Positions 22,345-33,179 of a DNA stretch of 64,000 nt are shown one piece after another (position 1 is the first letter of the stretch; the number at the start of each line of letters is the position of its first letter). Under the pieces are notes generated by a model, which was given only the letters and a program-made list of their open reading frames with translations, did not search any database and had not been told where the DNA came from. Location of the stretch: positions 49,397,738-49,461,737 of the forward strand of contig NC_052612.1 in NCBI RefSeq assembly GCF_016545825.1, in the 5' to 3' direction. The stretch is from Eucalyptus grandis. Lineage: Eukaryota > Streptophyta > Magnoliopsida > Myrtales > Myrtaceae. The position numbers were made by a program, and so were the translations under genes.

Positions 22345-23409
22345 TGTTTTGATGAGCAACGATTAATACATTCCTGGACAATATAAAAGCCCGTTTCTAC
22401 TTATCAAAAAAATTAAGCAGGTTTCAGATAGGCAAAGACTGGAAACCGAAGGGCTTAGTCAAAACTTCTAACCAAGAGGCCAACACCTCCACGCATTCCG
22501 AGGCAAAGATTTATTTGATGCCTCATTTCTGCGCAATGAACTCTGATTTAATAACCGCATGTCAGCTGGGTAGGTCTGGAGTTCCAGTCAGTAGAATTCT
22601 TTGGAGCACCATTTTGTGCTTTATGTTCAATTTTCCTTAACTGATTATGCTGTAAGCTATATTTCTTAAAAGAATACAAGAGAGGAATGAGTTTACTTAC
22701 GTTTTATGGTGCTTTGCAGGTCATTAATGCAGCCGATGAAGTTATTGATAGCATTGACAGAGATGCCTTGGCAAAATATTTGGCATTTAAAAGTGATCCA
22801 GAGGATGAGGAAGAGGATGCAGAGATTTTTATCTACCGAACCATGCAGCCACTCCCACTTATCTAGAAAAAATTCAATGTAATTGCTTGGAAGAAGTATT
22901 AAGCCCGCCCTTCTAAGCTCCTGGTAGGTTTTTAACCGCTTCTTGTTACACTGTCAAATTATGATGCTCGATATCTCATGGATTTCTTATTCCAAAGCAT
23001 GAATTTTTCATATTAGCTCGATTCATTTTGCGTAGACTATTAAGAAGACGATGTAGACTACTCGGGATCAATTTGCCAAAGCTCTTTACCAGAAGAGGTT
23101 AGCAGCAGTAGCAGAAATGGAGTTCATCAATGTAACAACAACTGAAATCTATTCCTATGCATAACATTAAGAGCATGCAGTCCTCCGTATTACTTATGTG
23201 CAGTCCTAATATTAACGGCTAGAATCATGAAGTATGTGAATTGAGATGGTGCTGCAAATGTGTGCTGCATTACTTATAATTTTACACCGAGTGCTCATCA
23301 CTTTCTCTCACCCCTCTGATTGTTGCAGGACGAGAAGGCTTTAGCGAAAGCTACAACTGAAGGCCCACAATATGTGGCCGCAAGTGGTGATGGTGATGAA
23401 CCTATTCAA
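22345..23409 (+). pseudogene. TPP2 3'-end duplicate: pseudo-exons 31-33
   Basis: This block aligns with 59340-60685 of the TPP2 gene, including introns. Pseudo-exon 31 is 22720-22824 (VINAADEVIDSIDRDALAKY), and its donor GT has become AT. Pseudo-exon 32 (about 23038-23128) has GAG changed to TAG at 23054-23056. Pseudo-exon 33 starts at 23329 and is cut at 23409 by a copia LTR. Because introns are kept, this is a DNA-level segmental duplication, not a processed copy. It continues at 28096, 29153 and 32297. It cannot encode a peptidase and lacks the catalytic part altogether. Confidence 0.9.
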
Positions 23410-25588
23410 TGTTGGAAATTAATCCAAAGAATACACACTGTTTGTTGTATTCAGAACATCAATATAGAGAAGACAATAACTTGGACGCCGACACTTAAGC
23501 CGCCATAACTTCAAAACTGACACTTAAGTGCCACTTTTTTTTTCGAGTGGGACACTTAAGTGCCACCTCGACCCTTGCCGAAAATCCTACGTGGCAATAT
23601 TTTATTATTATTTTTTGCCTACGTGGCTCACCGGAGCTCCAAATCGCATAAAATTAAAAAAATTAAAACAAATTAAAAGTTTTAATTTTAAAAATTTTAA
23701 AACTTTTTTTAAAAAGAAAATTTTAAAAATTTTAATTTTAAAAAATTAAAAATTTTAAAAATAAGAAAATTTTAAAAATTTTAATTTTAAAAATTTTAAA
23801 AATTTTTTTAAAAAAAAAGAAAATTTTAAAAATTTTAATTTTAAAAATTAAAAATTAAAAAATTTTAAAAAATAAGAAAATTTTAAAATTTTAATTTTAA
23901 AAAAAGAAAATTTTAAAAATTTTAATTTTAAAAATTTTAAAAATTTAAAAAAAAGAAAATTTTAAAAATTTTAATTTTAAAAATTTAAAAAATTTAAAAA
24001 AAATTTTAAAATTTTTTTTTAAAAAATTAAAAAATTTAAGAAAATAATAAAATTTAAAAAATTTTAATTTTAAAAAATTTAAAAATTTAAAAAATAATAA
24101 TAAGAAAATTTAAAAAAATTAAAAAATTAAAAAAAGGGGGTGGGGGAGGCGGCGGCGGCGGAGGTGGCGGCGGTGAGGGAGCCGGCGGTGGCGGCAATGG
24201 AGCCGCCCCGTTCGGCCTCCCACTCCCCACTTTTTTATAATTTTTTTTAATTTTAATTTTTTAAAAATTTTAAAATTTTTAAAAATTTTAAAATTTTCTT
24301 AAATTAAAAAAAAAATTAAAATTTTCTTAATTTAAAAAAAATTAAATTTTCTTAATTTTTTAAAATTTTTTAAAATTTTCTTAATTTTTTAAAATTTTTA
24401 AATTTTTAAAATTTTTTAAAATTTTTAAAATTTTCTTAATTTTTTAAATTTTTTAAATTTTTCTTATTTTTTTAAAATTTTAAAATTTTAACATTTTAAA
24501 ATTTTTCTTAATTTTTTAAATTTTTTAAATTTTCTTAATTTTTAAATTTTTCTTAATTTTTAAAATTTTTCTTAATTTTTAAATTTTTCTTAATTTTTAA
24601 AATTTTTTAAATTTTTCTTATTTTTTTAAAATTTTTGAATATTTTAAATCTAATTTAATTAATTTATATACTATTATTTACACGTAGACGCGAAACGGCG
24701 TCGTTTTGCATTTTCTCCGCCACGTCGGCGTGCAAAACGACGCCGTTTGGGGGACCGAGCTCGCCGGAAAGTCGCCACGTCAGCCATTTGGCCGGATTTT
24801 TGCCGGAGTGGCACTTAAGTGTCCCATTTTACTCCGATGATGGCACTTATGTGTACCATTTTAAAGTTATGGCACTTAAGTGTCCCGTCTTGCGCAAGCT
24901 ATGGCAGACTCCAGGGTCCCGCACTCCAATAACAGCTATATAATATTCTTCTTTTTATGTAAACTTACAACTCTTGGAGAAGAAGAAAATAAGATATAAC
25001 ATAAAATTAGAGGTGAGGTATGGATATCCGAATCTCCTTAAAGCAATTAGTTATTGCCAATGGTGCTCCGCAAATTCACGAACTATGCCACCCAAGATAC
25101 AACACCTCGAACCTGTTTGGATTAGCACTATGCAAACATGACTTAGTCGAACCGTTCAATTGAACTAGCACACTCAGAAAAATCAGAAGAGTAGAAAAGT
25201 GTATCAGAGCCTTTTTGGAATCGAGTCGGAAAAACCAAAAACCATAAGACTCTTATGAAGCTCTATACTCCCATCTATTTATAGAGATTTATAGTTCATG
25301 TATGAATTAAATAGATGCATGTATCCACGAAATTCATGAATCAAGAGATACATGAATTCAAGAGATTCATGAATCCAGAGATACATGAATTCAAGAGATT
25401 CGTAAACTCAATAATTACATGAACTAAAAGATACATGAATCTAAGAAATTCATGAATTCAATAGATACATGAACATAAAAGTTTAGGAAATTCATGAATC
25501 CAAAAGAGATACGTGAATATAAAATACGTATATTAATTTATTTGCATTCGTTGATCCATTAACCATAATTATAACCATAATTACAACA
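23410..25588 (-). repeat. Copia LTR on the minus strand, interrupted by a MULE
   Basis: On the minus strand the LTR starts TGTTGTAATTATGG at 25588, just after the purine tract GATGTGGGGGAT, and ends at 23410, which is a TG on the plus strand. A MULE-type element (23481-24926) lies within it, leaving about 730 bp of LTR. It inserted into pseudo-exon 33 of the TPP2 copy. A region with repeated ATTCATGAAT words lies at 25310-25510. The upstream half of the element is lost or lies in the assembly gap. Confidence 0.7.
23481..24926. mobile_element. MULE-like non-autonomous element with AT-rich arms and GC-rich centre
   Basis: The ends are inverted repeats built of GACACTTAAGTGCCA words (for example 23487-23560 against 24800-24895), and CAATAAC stands on both sides (23474-23480, 24927-24933). 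The interior is about 1 kb of TTTTAAAA-type sequence, mirrored around a GC-rich centre (24135-24230, mostly GGCGGCGG). There is no transposase. The long imperfect palindrome could fold back. Assignment to Mutator-like elements rests on the long inverted ends and is moderate. Confidence 0.65.
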
Positions 25589-26153
25589 ATCCCCCACATC
25601 AATGGATCAACAAAAAAATTTTGACTCGAAGGAATCTAAGCATGCCTGTTGAAATAAACCGCATCAAGATAGGTAGTTTTCGCTTTGAACCTTCTTTAGT
25701 GAAAGTCTATCGGACTTACTTAACTAGTCGATGGACTAAGCCTTGAATTGCCAGTTGTTTGTGTAAGCCTAGACAATAAACCTCACATAGAGTATTTCCA
25801 ATTAAAGATTGGTTCTCGGTTGTGTTCGTTCTTTCGGCCCTAAACCTCTCGGGATTCACGTGTGCTTTAGAAGATCTAGCCTTTAAAGATTTTCATAGAG
25901 TCGGCCAGCTCCATGCATATAGGTGCATTCCTGTTAAAGATATCCTACCATATCTTACTTGGATGTTATATTCCAAGTCATAGGAATCATTAAACGCATA
26001 GCGTACCCTTAATAACGCTGTATGAAAGTACTGTTGCATCATAGGAATGGGAGATAGTGCTCACACTAGAGTTTCCAGAATTTGCGTTGTCCTATTGAAC
26101 CTAGACCATGGGATCTCCAATCGCATAGGTTAGGTTTCCACCCTGGAATCTCT
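25589..26153. other. Copia region between RNase H and the 3' LTR
   Basis: About 560 bases separate the RNase H stop (26154) from the LTR of the minus-strand copia element. No ORF is visible. A purine tract (minus GATGTGGGGGAT, 25589-25602) abuts the LTR. Confidence 0.55.
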
Positions 26154-26380
26154 TTATTGGGTTAAGGCTCTTAAACCCATTCCCCTCGATGCGCAGTTTA
26201 TCTGCTCCTTTGACAAACCTTTTGTCAGTGGATCCGCAATATTTTCCTTTGACTTTACAAAGTCTAAAGAAATGATTTCATTTGAGAGCAACTGCCTTAC
26301 GGTATTGTGTCTACGACGAACGTGTCTAGACTTACCGTTATAGATCACATTATGCACCCCCACACTTTTAGAAAATTGTA
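26154..26380 (-). pseudogene. Copia RNase H C-terminus
   Basis: The minus-strand frame gives GKSRHVRRRHNTVRQLL, SLDFVKSKENIADPLTKGLS and SRGMGL before the stop at 26154. This is the classical end of copia RNase H. The upstream part runs into the assembly gap at 26429. It belongs with the LTR at 23410-25588. Confidence 0.85.
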
Positions 26381-26428
26381 GGATGGTAATTTTTCATTCC
26401 ATAACTCGTATGGAGTTTTACCTAACCT

Positions 26429-26528
26429 NNNNNNNNNNNNNNNNNNNNNNNNNNNNNNNNNNNNNNNNNNNNNNNNNNNNNNNNNNNNNNNNNNNNNNNN
26501 NNNNNNNNNNNNNNNNNNNNNNNNNNNN
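26429..26528. other. Assembly gap (100 N)
   Basis: There are exactly 100 N. This round size is a common placeholder for a gap of unknown length. It falls inside the copia element, so the missing copia gag/pol and 5' LTR may be hidden here. Confidence 0.97.
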
Positions 26529-27345
26529 ACCGTATCACAAGATTAGATCAAAATAGTGCATTTGGTCTCATTGCTAACAGGTCGATTCTCGTGTGAAATG
26601 TCATTAGTTGGGGAATTAATCCCTCATTCAACATGTGTATGTCATCTGTACTACGGTTGAGCTCCATAATGTTTAAGTAACTGTAAGTAGACTCATGACG
26701 ATGATGAATATTGGAGAGAAGAATTCTCTTTGACTACGCAAGAATGAGGTATTGATATCGGTAAAAAATTTGCTAGAAGTTGTACTTAATGCTGTATGCA
26801 ACTTACTTATTAGCATCTTCGCTTTAGAGTCCTATGACCTCAATTAATTATAAAGAAAGAAAAAACAACCAGTTTTTGTTCATGATTTCTTGATTTGACT
26901 TGTTATCCGGTCTAATTACATGTTAGTACTTAGCTCAGGAAGGGTTTTTCCATGAGTGGACGATTATCCATTTAATTTTTAATGAATCCTAACTATTAGT
27001 TATTTTCTATGCTAAGCTATATATAAATATGTAGAAGAAACAGCATAATGATAAAGATAGTTTTTTTTTATTTATAAAATCAAAAGAGCGATTGGGTTGA
27101 AATAAAAAATAAAAAATTTTGAATCCATCATCTTATCCTATAACAAACATAAACTAATTCGATTGAAAATGATAGGATAGAGAGTCTGTATCTATTCTTA
27201 TTAGAATTTTGTCATGATCAGAAATGGACCACCATGCAAGGCCTCGGCATTGGCTATTTCTCACATGATAGAGTAAACAAGGCGAAAAAAGATACCTCCT
27301 GAGCAACGTCAGGAGGCGGAGACCATTATGGTACAGGCGATTCAG
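26529..27345. other. Unassigned sequence after the gap
   Basis: No gene, LTR end or duplication partner is recognised. Short frames on the minus strand (27154-27381) have no domain. It may be foreign to the TPP2 copy, since it does not match the TPP2 exon 33 region expected here. Confidence 0.45.
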
Positions 27346-27346
27346 G

Positions 27347-27475
27347 AGTAGTAATAAAGTTCTAAATGATGCTATTACCATTGGAAAGTAATAGTGCGCT
27401 GGCTTGGTATGGTATGCTACTAAATATTAGTACTTGACATAAAGTGTTTTTGGGAATTTCAAATTTCATAGTAAA
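27347..27475 (+). repeat. Repeat shared with 40330-40457
   Basis: About 120 bases, from AGTAATAAAGTTCTAAAT to TTCAAATTTCATAGTAAA, recur almost unchanged at 40330-40457 between the P450 and TPP2 genes. The flanks differ on both sides. It is either a short dispersed element or a second small duplication between the two loci. Confidence 0.8.
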
Positions 27476-27849
27476 TCAACCCACAGTCTAGTGTGGGCAA
27501 TTTTGAAATGATGACCGCTCATTTAAGTAAACGGGAAGCTGGCAGTGTTTCAGTTCGATTATGACAGGAGCTATCTTGTTTCCACCTTTACGTGGCATTT
27601 TGTAGGTCTATGGTTGCTTGCATGCCATCGCACGCGCGATTTTAGATTCAGAACAATCAAACCCTTTTTCTTTAAAAATATTTAAAGAAATTGATTTGCT
27701 CAATCACTCTAGGAAAAGAAACCGTTTCTCTAACAAACCATATTTCCAACTCTCCCAAGCTTCCTTAATAGAACATAGAGGTTTGGTGAAGATATATATA
27801 GGATATTTTGTAATTCCTAGTGTTTGTGTCTTGATTATTCATTCTTAAA

Positions 27850-28025
27850 TTTTATTTCAAGTGAAATGACAATCAATCTCTATGTGTTTTATTCTTTTAT
27901 GGATTATCGAATTTGCTATAAGTTTGAGAGCAATATCATTGCCACAAAATAACGTCGGCGGTCCTTTTACTTGTAAGCCGAGATCTTGAAGCAAGTCTCA
28001 TATCCAGACTATTTCACAAATTGTC
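27850..28025 (-). pseudogene. Copia RNase H fragment
   Basis: The minus-strand translation contains LQDLGLQVKGPPTLFCGND, then ALKLIANSIIHKRIKHIEID and CHF before a stop. This is the RNase H D…N…H/KHIE region of a copia element different from the one at 26154-26380. No LTR was found for it. Confidence 0.75.
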
Positions 28026-28095
28026 TTGACCCTGATTCGATATTCACATGCAAATGTTGATGATAAAACAATTAGTTGTTTTTTTTGTTTTTTTT

Positions 28096-28259
28096 GAAAT
28101 AATGCCTTTGGAGATTATCTCAACGTGAATGTGTACATTTTCACATGCTCTCAATGAATTTTGGTTTAACTACTAAATGATATGATTCAAGAAGACTACG
28201 ACCCTCCAAAGAAAAACTGTTTGAACTAAAGCTCACTTTTGCTCGAAGAGACTAGTATG
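28096..28259 (+). pseudogene. TPP2 duplicate: intron 33 end and first half of pseudo-exon 34
   Basis: This matches 61396-61565 of TPP2. The acceptor GTTTAG of exon 34 has become GTTTAAC. The pseudo-exon keeps NDMIQEDYDPP-type coding sequence, then shifts frame. It is interrupted by a TIR element at 28260. Confidence 0.85.
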
Positions 28260-29152
28260 GGTGCGTTTGGGAATCACTTTTTTTTAGGGGAAAGCCTTTT
28301 AGGAAAAATACAAATACCTTTGACTTAAAAGGTGTTTTTCAAAATGCAAACTGTGTTTGGTAAATTATACTTTGAAAGCTCTTTGTGAAGTGCTTTGAGC
28401 AAAATAGTGTTTGGGAAATTACATTTACAAATGAGTTTGTGGTAAAAAAAAATTATCAAAAGAAAAATTTTAAAAAAAATGACTGCAAGGCAAATGGTCG
28501 TCGGCGACCTCCTCCGGCGACCACGGATCTCGAGGCCGGCAAGGTCGCGCGACGCCGTCACGACCTCCGCGACCCCGGATCTAGGTCGCGGGAGGCGGAG
28601 TGCTGTCGCGCGACCTCGCCGCGCGACCTCTGCGCGACCGAGATGCGTCACGCAGAGGTCGCACGACTAGATCGTTCGCCTAAGGTCGCGACCTCGCGAC
28701 GACCCGGTTCGGCGACCGATCTGTCGTCGCCGCAGGTCGCGCGACCTCCGGCGACCCGATTTGGTTGCGTAGAGGTCGCGCGGCAGGCCGCCGCGACATT
28801 CGGTCGCCGCAAGGTCGCCGCGAGACCCGCGACCTCCGATTCGACCCGCGACCTCCAAAATGGACCCTCGGCGAGGTCGCCCGACTCCGAGGCTCGCGCG
28901 TCCGGAGAAGATGAACAATGTTCATACAAGGGCACGCACCGGAAAAACAAAAAATTCGTGAGGACAATTTTGGGAAAAAAAAAAAAAAAAAAAAAAAGAT
29001 GACTCCCAAAGATGCGGAGAATGCTGAAAAGCCTTCCAAGTACTTGCTTTTCCATTAAGAGACTTCGAAAGCTGGTTCCCAAACACCCATTTTTTGGCCC
29101 AAAGGGCTTTTGATGCCCAAAGCCCCCTTCCAAAGTTACTCCCAAACGCACC
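28260..29152. mobile_element. TIR element with GC-rich GGTCGCGCGACC core
   Basis: The ends are inverted: GGTGCGTTTGGGAATCACTTT at the left and AAAGTTACTCCCAAACGCACC at the right. A second inner inverted part (AAAGGGCTTT, CCCAAAGC) lies near the right end. The centre (28495-28905) is very GC-rich and repeats GGTCGCG/CGCGACC words. No transposase is present. I could not see a clean target duplication, so hAT or PIF/Harbinger stays open. The element is absent from the parent TPP2 exon 34, so it came in after the duplication. The 205-codon plus frame in its core lies in repeat sequence, and I do not call it a gene. Confidence 0.75.
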
Positions 29153-29433
29153 TTAAGTCACTTGCTAAGGTATGAGAGAGAATGGATGCATGAACTATTC
29201 CCAGCATGCTTGCCATCGTTTTGAGCATGCGTTAGATTTACGTATTTAACAATGAAATTGTGCAAGCAAATTAAGCGTCTAATCCGCAAGATGGGTGCTT
29301 ATGATTTCCCATTTACATTCTTTTTAGAAATTATAAGTCTATCAGTTTAATATGCATTGATTTTTTTACATTGTTATGCTACGCAGATCGATTGGTATTC
29401 ATAGCATGAAAGATAGCATCTTTCCAAAGGTAT
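29153..29433 (+). pseudogene. TPP2 duplicate: second half of pseudo-exon 34 and 3' flank
   Basis: The sequence after the TIR element matches 61575-61860. It includes YEREWMH codons and the CLP(L/S)F end of TPP2, but the stop region reads TTTTGAGC instead of TTTTAAGG. It ends in GGTAT, the left target copy of the solo LTR. Confidence 0.85.
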
Positions 29434-32296
29434 TGTCACGCCCGAACCTCGAGCGCGCCAACATCCCACCATGGTCATACAAATGCCTGTGTAATGTCGC
29501 CGACCCCATACATTTATAAATGCGCAAGCGGAACGTATTATAAAACCCCGACAATAAAATACGGATAGAAAAGCAGGAAGCAAACCATAACATAACACTT
29601 CCATAATTCAACAAATTACAAAAACGAGGTCTACGGACAAAAGTCTACAAAAGACCGGCTCAAAATGAATTGTCCTACGACCTTACAAGTCGGACACGTT
29701 CTCCAATCTTATGACTTCACCTCTGCAACTCCTCAAGGCCAACCAAAGCTATTTGGTCGCTCCGTCCACCGGGGACCTGAAATTTTAATCCCACAACCGG
29801 GATGAGACGATGTCTCAAAGCAAGTTCAACCCCTAAACCCCTATTAGAAAGAAAATACGCCCAAAAATGGTGGCCTAGCCACATCACACAAAGAACTTAC
29901 CTCGCCTCAATTCCTTCCCGCAGTTAGCACAATTCGTATTACACAATCTCGTGTAATAATAATAATTCAAACAATTGGAAAACCATCACTTTCATATAAA
30001 TCATAATCGCACTTAGCACGCATTCCAATTATCATTCACCGCCACACAAGGGCATAGCCTACTCGCTTGACGGCTATCTACTAACATTACGACATTTCTA
30101 GAAGAATAAAGGTCCGTCGGTCTCGCCACTACTACGACCCCTGACCCCACGTCATTCTCTTTGACGACATTTCTAGAAGAATAAAGGTCCAAGTCGGTCT
30201 CGCCACTCTCACGACCAAGCCACGTCATTCTCTTGACGGCATTTCTAGAAGAATAAAGGTCCGATCGGTCTCACCACTATCACCCGGCCACGTCATTCTC
30301 TTGACGGCATTTCTAGAAGAATAAAGGTCCAAATGGTCTCGCCACTACTTTGCGACCAAGCTACGCTATTCTCTCGGACGGCATTTCTAGAAGAATAAAG
30401 GTCCAAGTCGGTCTCGCCACTACTGCGACCAAGCCACGTCATTCTCCCGACGGCATTTCTAGCGAATAAGGATCAAGTCGGCTTAGCCACTACTGCGACT
30501 CGAGCCTTTCAATTAGCACACGACAATTCGATACCGATCCCTGGATACTTTACATTTCACTCACATAATCCAATTACGATATTAACCATTAACAATCCAC
30601 TTTCAATGCCAAACTCGACACTTGGGATTTTCTAAATAACATCCATACTTTTCACAATCCACACTCAATTTATAATATCCAATCATCAATTTCAAAATCT
30701 GACTACACAAATAATGACTCACAAAATTCTGAGAATTTAGGGTCCTAACAAAATTTTCGGAATTTAATAATTAATTAAATTTATTCCGAAAATAATTAAA
30801 TAATAATATTTTAATAATTTCGAATAATATAATATTATTAAATTATTAAACAATTTCGAAATATTTAAATAAATCAAAAGTAAACTCCTTTATGTCACAT
30901 CACAGTTTATATTAATATAACCACTCACTTAACCTTAAATTAAACACAATTTAAGTTAATCAAACACCTTAATATAATATACACTTAAATAAATTAAACT
31001 AACCACCTAATAACACTTAACATAAACTAAGCACCCATAAAGCATCATCAACCCTCTAATCAAGGTTTAGTGAGTTAAACTCACCGAATTAGCGAGCCGA
31101 ATGGACCAAAACGACGGGGACGCCGAGGAGAACAACTTTCCTCAAAGCGGGCCGAGCATCCGGGCTCGGGAAGGCAGCAAAACGGGCCAAAACTCCGCTG
31201 CCATACCCATTTTCTTGGCTGCTGTCCACAGCGGTTTGAGGTCGAGGAAGGGTAGATCCGGCGCTGGTTCGGGCGGAGGAACGGCGGAGGATTTCCGGCG
31301 GGGCTTGGACGGGCCGGTGGGGAGGTCAACGGCGGCTCACGGCGGCGGGGACGAGCTCCGGCAGCTCCTGGAACGCCTGAACTGAGGCTGAGACGCAGCT
31401 GGGCGTCGGCCAAGCGCGAGCAATGGCGGAGCGCGAGACGGCGAGCGGCGACGGCGGAGGGCAGCGGCGTCACGCACGGCGTGAGCTGCTTCGGCTTCCA
31501 TCCCAGATCTGGGATCTCGGGCAGCAAACGGAGATGGAGAGAAGGCTTCGACGGCAACTGAGGAGGATGAGGAAGGTGGAGGGCAGCGTGCACGGCCGAG
31601 GAACAGCGACGGCGGACGGCGGCGACAACGAGCGAACGGGCAACCAGTCAGGCGGAGGCTGCTGCAACCGGATCTCTTCTACTGCTGGCCACCGAAGAAG
31701 AAGAAGAAGAAGATCCAGGGGAGGGTGCCGACGGAAGAGAGAGGAAGAAGAGAGGGAGGAGAGAGAGGAGGGGGCATTTCTTTTTCTTTTTCCTCTTTCT
31801 TTAATCCAACTAAATGGCCACCATGACATCATCCTGCCATCTTCCACTATCTCTTCTCCCACAACATTCTTCAATGGGTCAAATTTCATTTTCCGTCGGG
31901 GCCTAAAATCTTGTACATCCAATTTCTTCAATTCCCATCAATTCTCTTCTAACTGAATCCAATTAAAATCCACAAAAATTATCCCATGATCCTAATAAGA
32001 TGCGTGACATAACCGGGCTTCCAACTTCTAAATTCAATCCCAATTTTTACGATTGAATTCAATCTGGTGCGATTTCAGCGCGCCTAATCCACTGAGTAGC
32101 TTTTGGGGGAAATTTTCTTACATCCGACCCGAGGGTGATCAGTCCCCAAGTCTGACGCATCAAAATCCCTTAATTGCTTTACTCAATAGACCAGTTCTCT
32201 CGTGAGTGGCCGACTCAGAGAGACGAACTACATGCACAGATGAATTGCCCGACTCAATTGACTGAAAATAAAATTGAGGAAAATTGGGATGTCACG
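29434..32296 (-). mobile_element. Solo gypsy LTR related to the Tekay-type element at 8730
   Basis: On the minus strand it starts (C)GTGACATCCC and ends GCGTGACA, the same ends as the 8730 element. It is flanked by GGTAT (29429-29433 and 32297-32301). Shared landmarks are the GGGATGAGAC block (29809), the TTTTCGGAATT motifs (30750-30860), the GC-rich segment (31085-31760), whose text closely follows 9660-9772 in reverse, and a tandem array (30085-30480). There is no internal retrotransposon sequence, so it is a solo LTR left by recombination between two LTRs. The parent site without it is at 61855-61860. The long frames on both strands in the GC-rich part are not considered genes. Confidence 0.9.
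30085..30480 (-). repeat. Tandem array in the solo LTR, six units of about 70 bp
   Basis: Each unit has GGCATTTCTAGAAGAATAAA, then a GTCGGTCTCGCCACTAC-like block and a CCACGTCATTCTC block. The array is at the same relative place as the array in the Tekay LTR but has a different unit, with only weak similarity in the CGTGGnTTGGTnn…GTGGCGA part. Confidence 0.82.
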
Positions 32297-33110
32297 GGTA
32301 TTAAGTTGGAATTCTCCATGAGCGTGCAGTTTAACATTACAGAAGTCTTTGTGTTCGGTTGAATGGGTTGACGTGTTTTTTTCCTAAAAAATGAATCTTT
32401 CCTCATTGTTATGGGCTCTTCGCCTATCATGACTTTATGCTCTCAAATTGCCCATCTAATTATTAACACTATCAACTTGCCTTGACCCTTGGTTCCCACT
32501 GTCGACATTAACTGGGCTCTTGAATTATATTTTGCTGGTCGAGTGTTAGCAATAGCATAGCTAAGTTAGGTTTTGCATATTAAATCAAAAGTCCACATAT
32601 GCCATTCGTGAAGGATAGTCTATCCATCTTGAGTTGGGAATTTGCAATAAATTGCTCTTTGCAATATAACCTTAGGAGGTTACGCTCAAGCGAATTTCAA
32701 GCTTGAAAATTCATGAATTTCAATGATTTCCGCCAAATTCTAATGGGGGATGTTATCTTTCTCGCAACATGAAAACACAAAACGAACTTGTCGAGACAAA
32801 TCCAAATTTGACACGACACTTTTCGCACGGCTTCAAAAGTTTCAACCTTTTTACCCGTGGTTGATTCTTTTCGGGTTTGGCAATATCCACTCTTGGGTCT
32901 TGCCGCCCACTGCAACTATAGTGGGGGCCATTGCGGCTCCTCCATTTCGAATATGGTGCAGCTAAATACGATCGAACACGCAATTAAAGTCTCAAATTGG
33001 TCGTGTATTAGCAGACAATATATATACTTCCGCCTGCGATGCAAGTCACGACTCCATAGTTTACAAGAGATGCTTATTAGACAATATATATATATATATA
33101 TATATGCACC
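32297..33110 (+). repeat. TPP2 downstream flank, segmental copy
   Basis: From GGTATTAAGTTGGAATTC onward this matches 61855-63590, with the hAT element of 61989-62960 missing. The similarity fades near 33075-33110, about 70-100 bases before the P450 stop codon. No gene is seen. Confidence 0.87.
33083..33106. repeat. (TA)n microsatellite
   Basis: A run of about eleven TA units lies at the edge of the segmental copy and could mark its breakpoint. Confidence 0.85.
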
Positions 33111-33179
33111 TGCGATGCACTAAGAGATGCTTACTAGACAGAATAAACTCAAGTTCACATAAGGAGTGGCCTTCCTTGT

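Noticed and set aside
28385..29002. 205-codon plus-strand frame
   Set aside because: The frame lies in the GGTCGCG-repeat core of a TIR element, is open on both strands and has no domain.
31081..31956. Long frames on both strands
   Set aside because: They belong to the GC-rich segment of a solo LTR that matches the non-coding GC-rich segment of the 8730 gypsy LTR.
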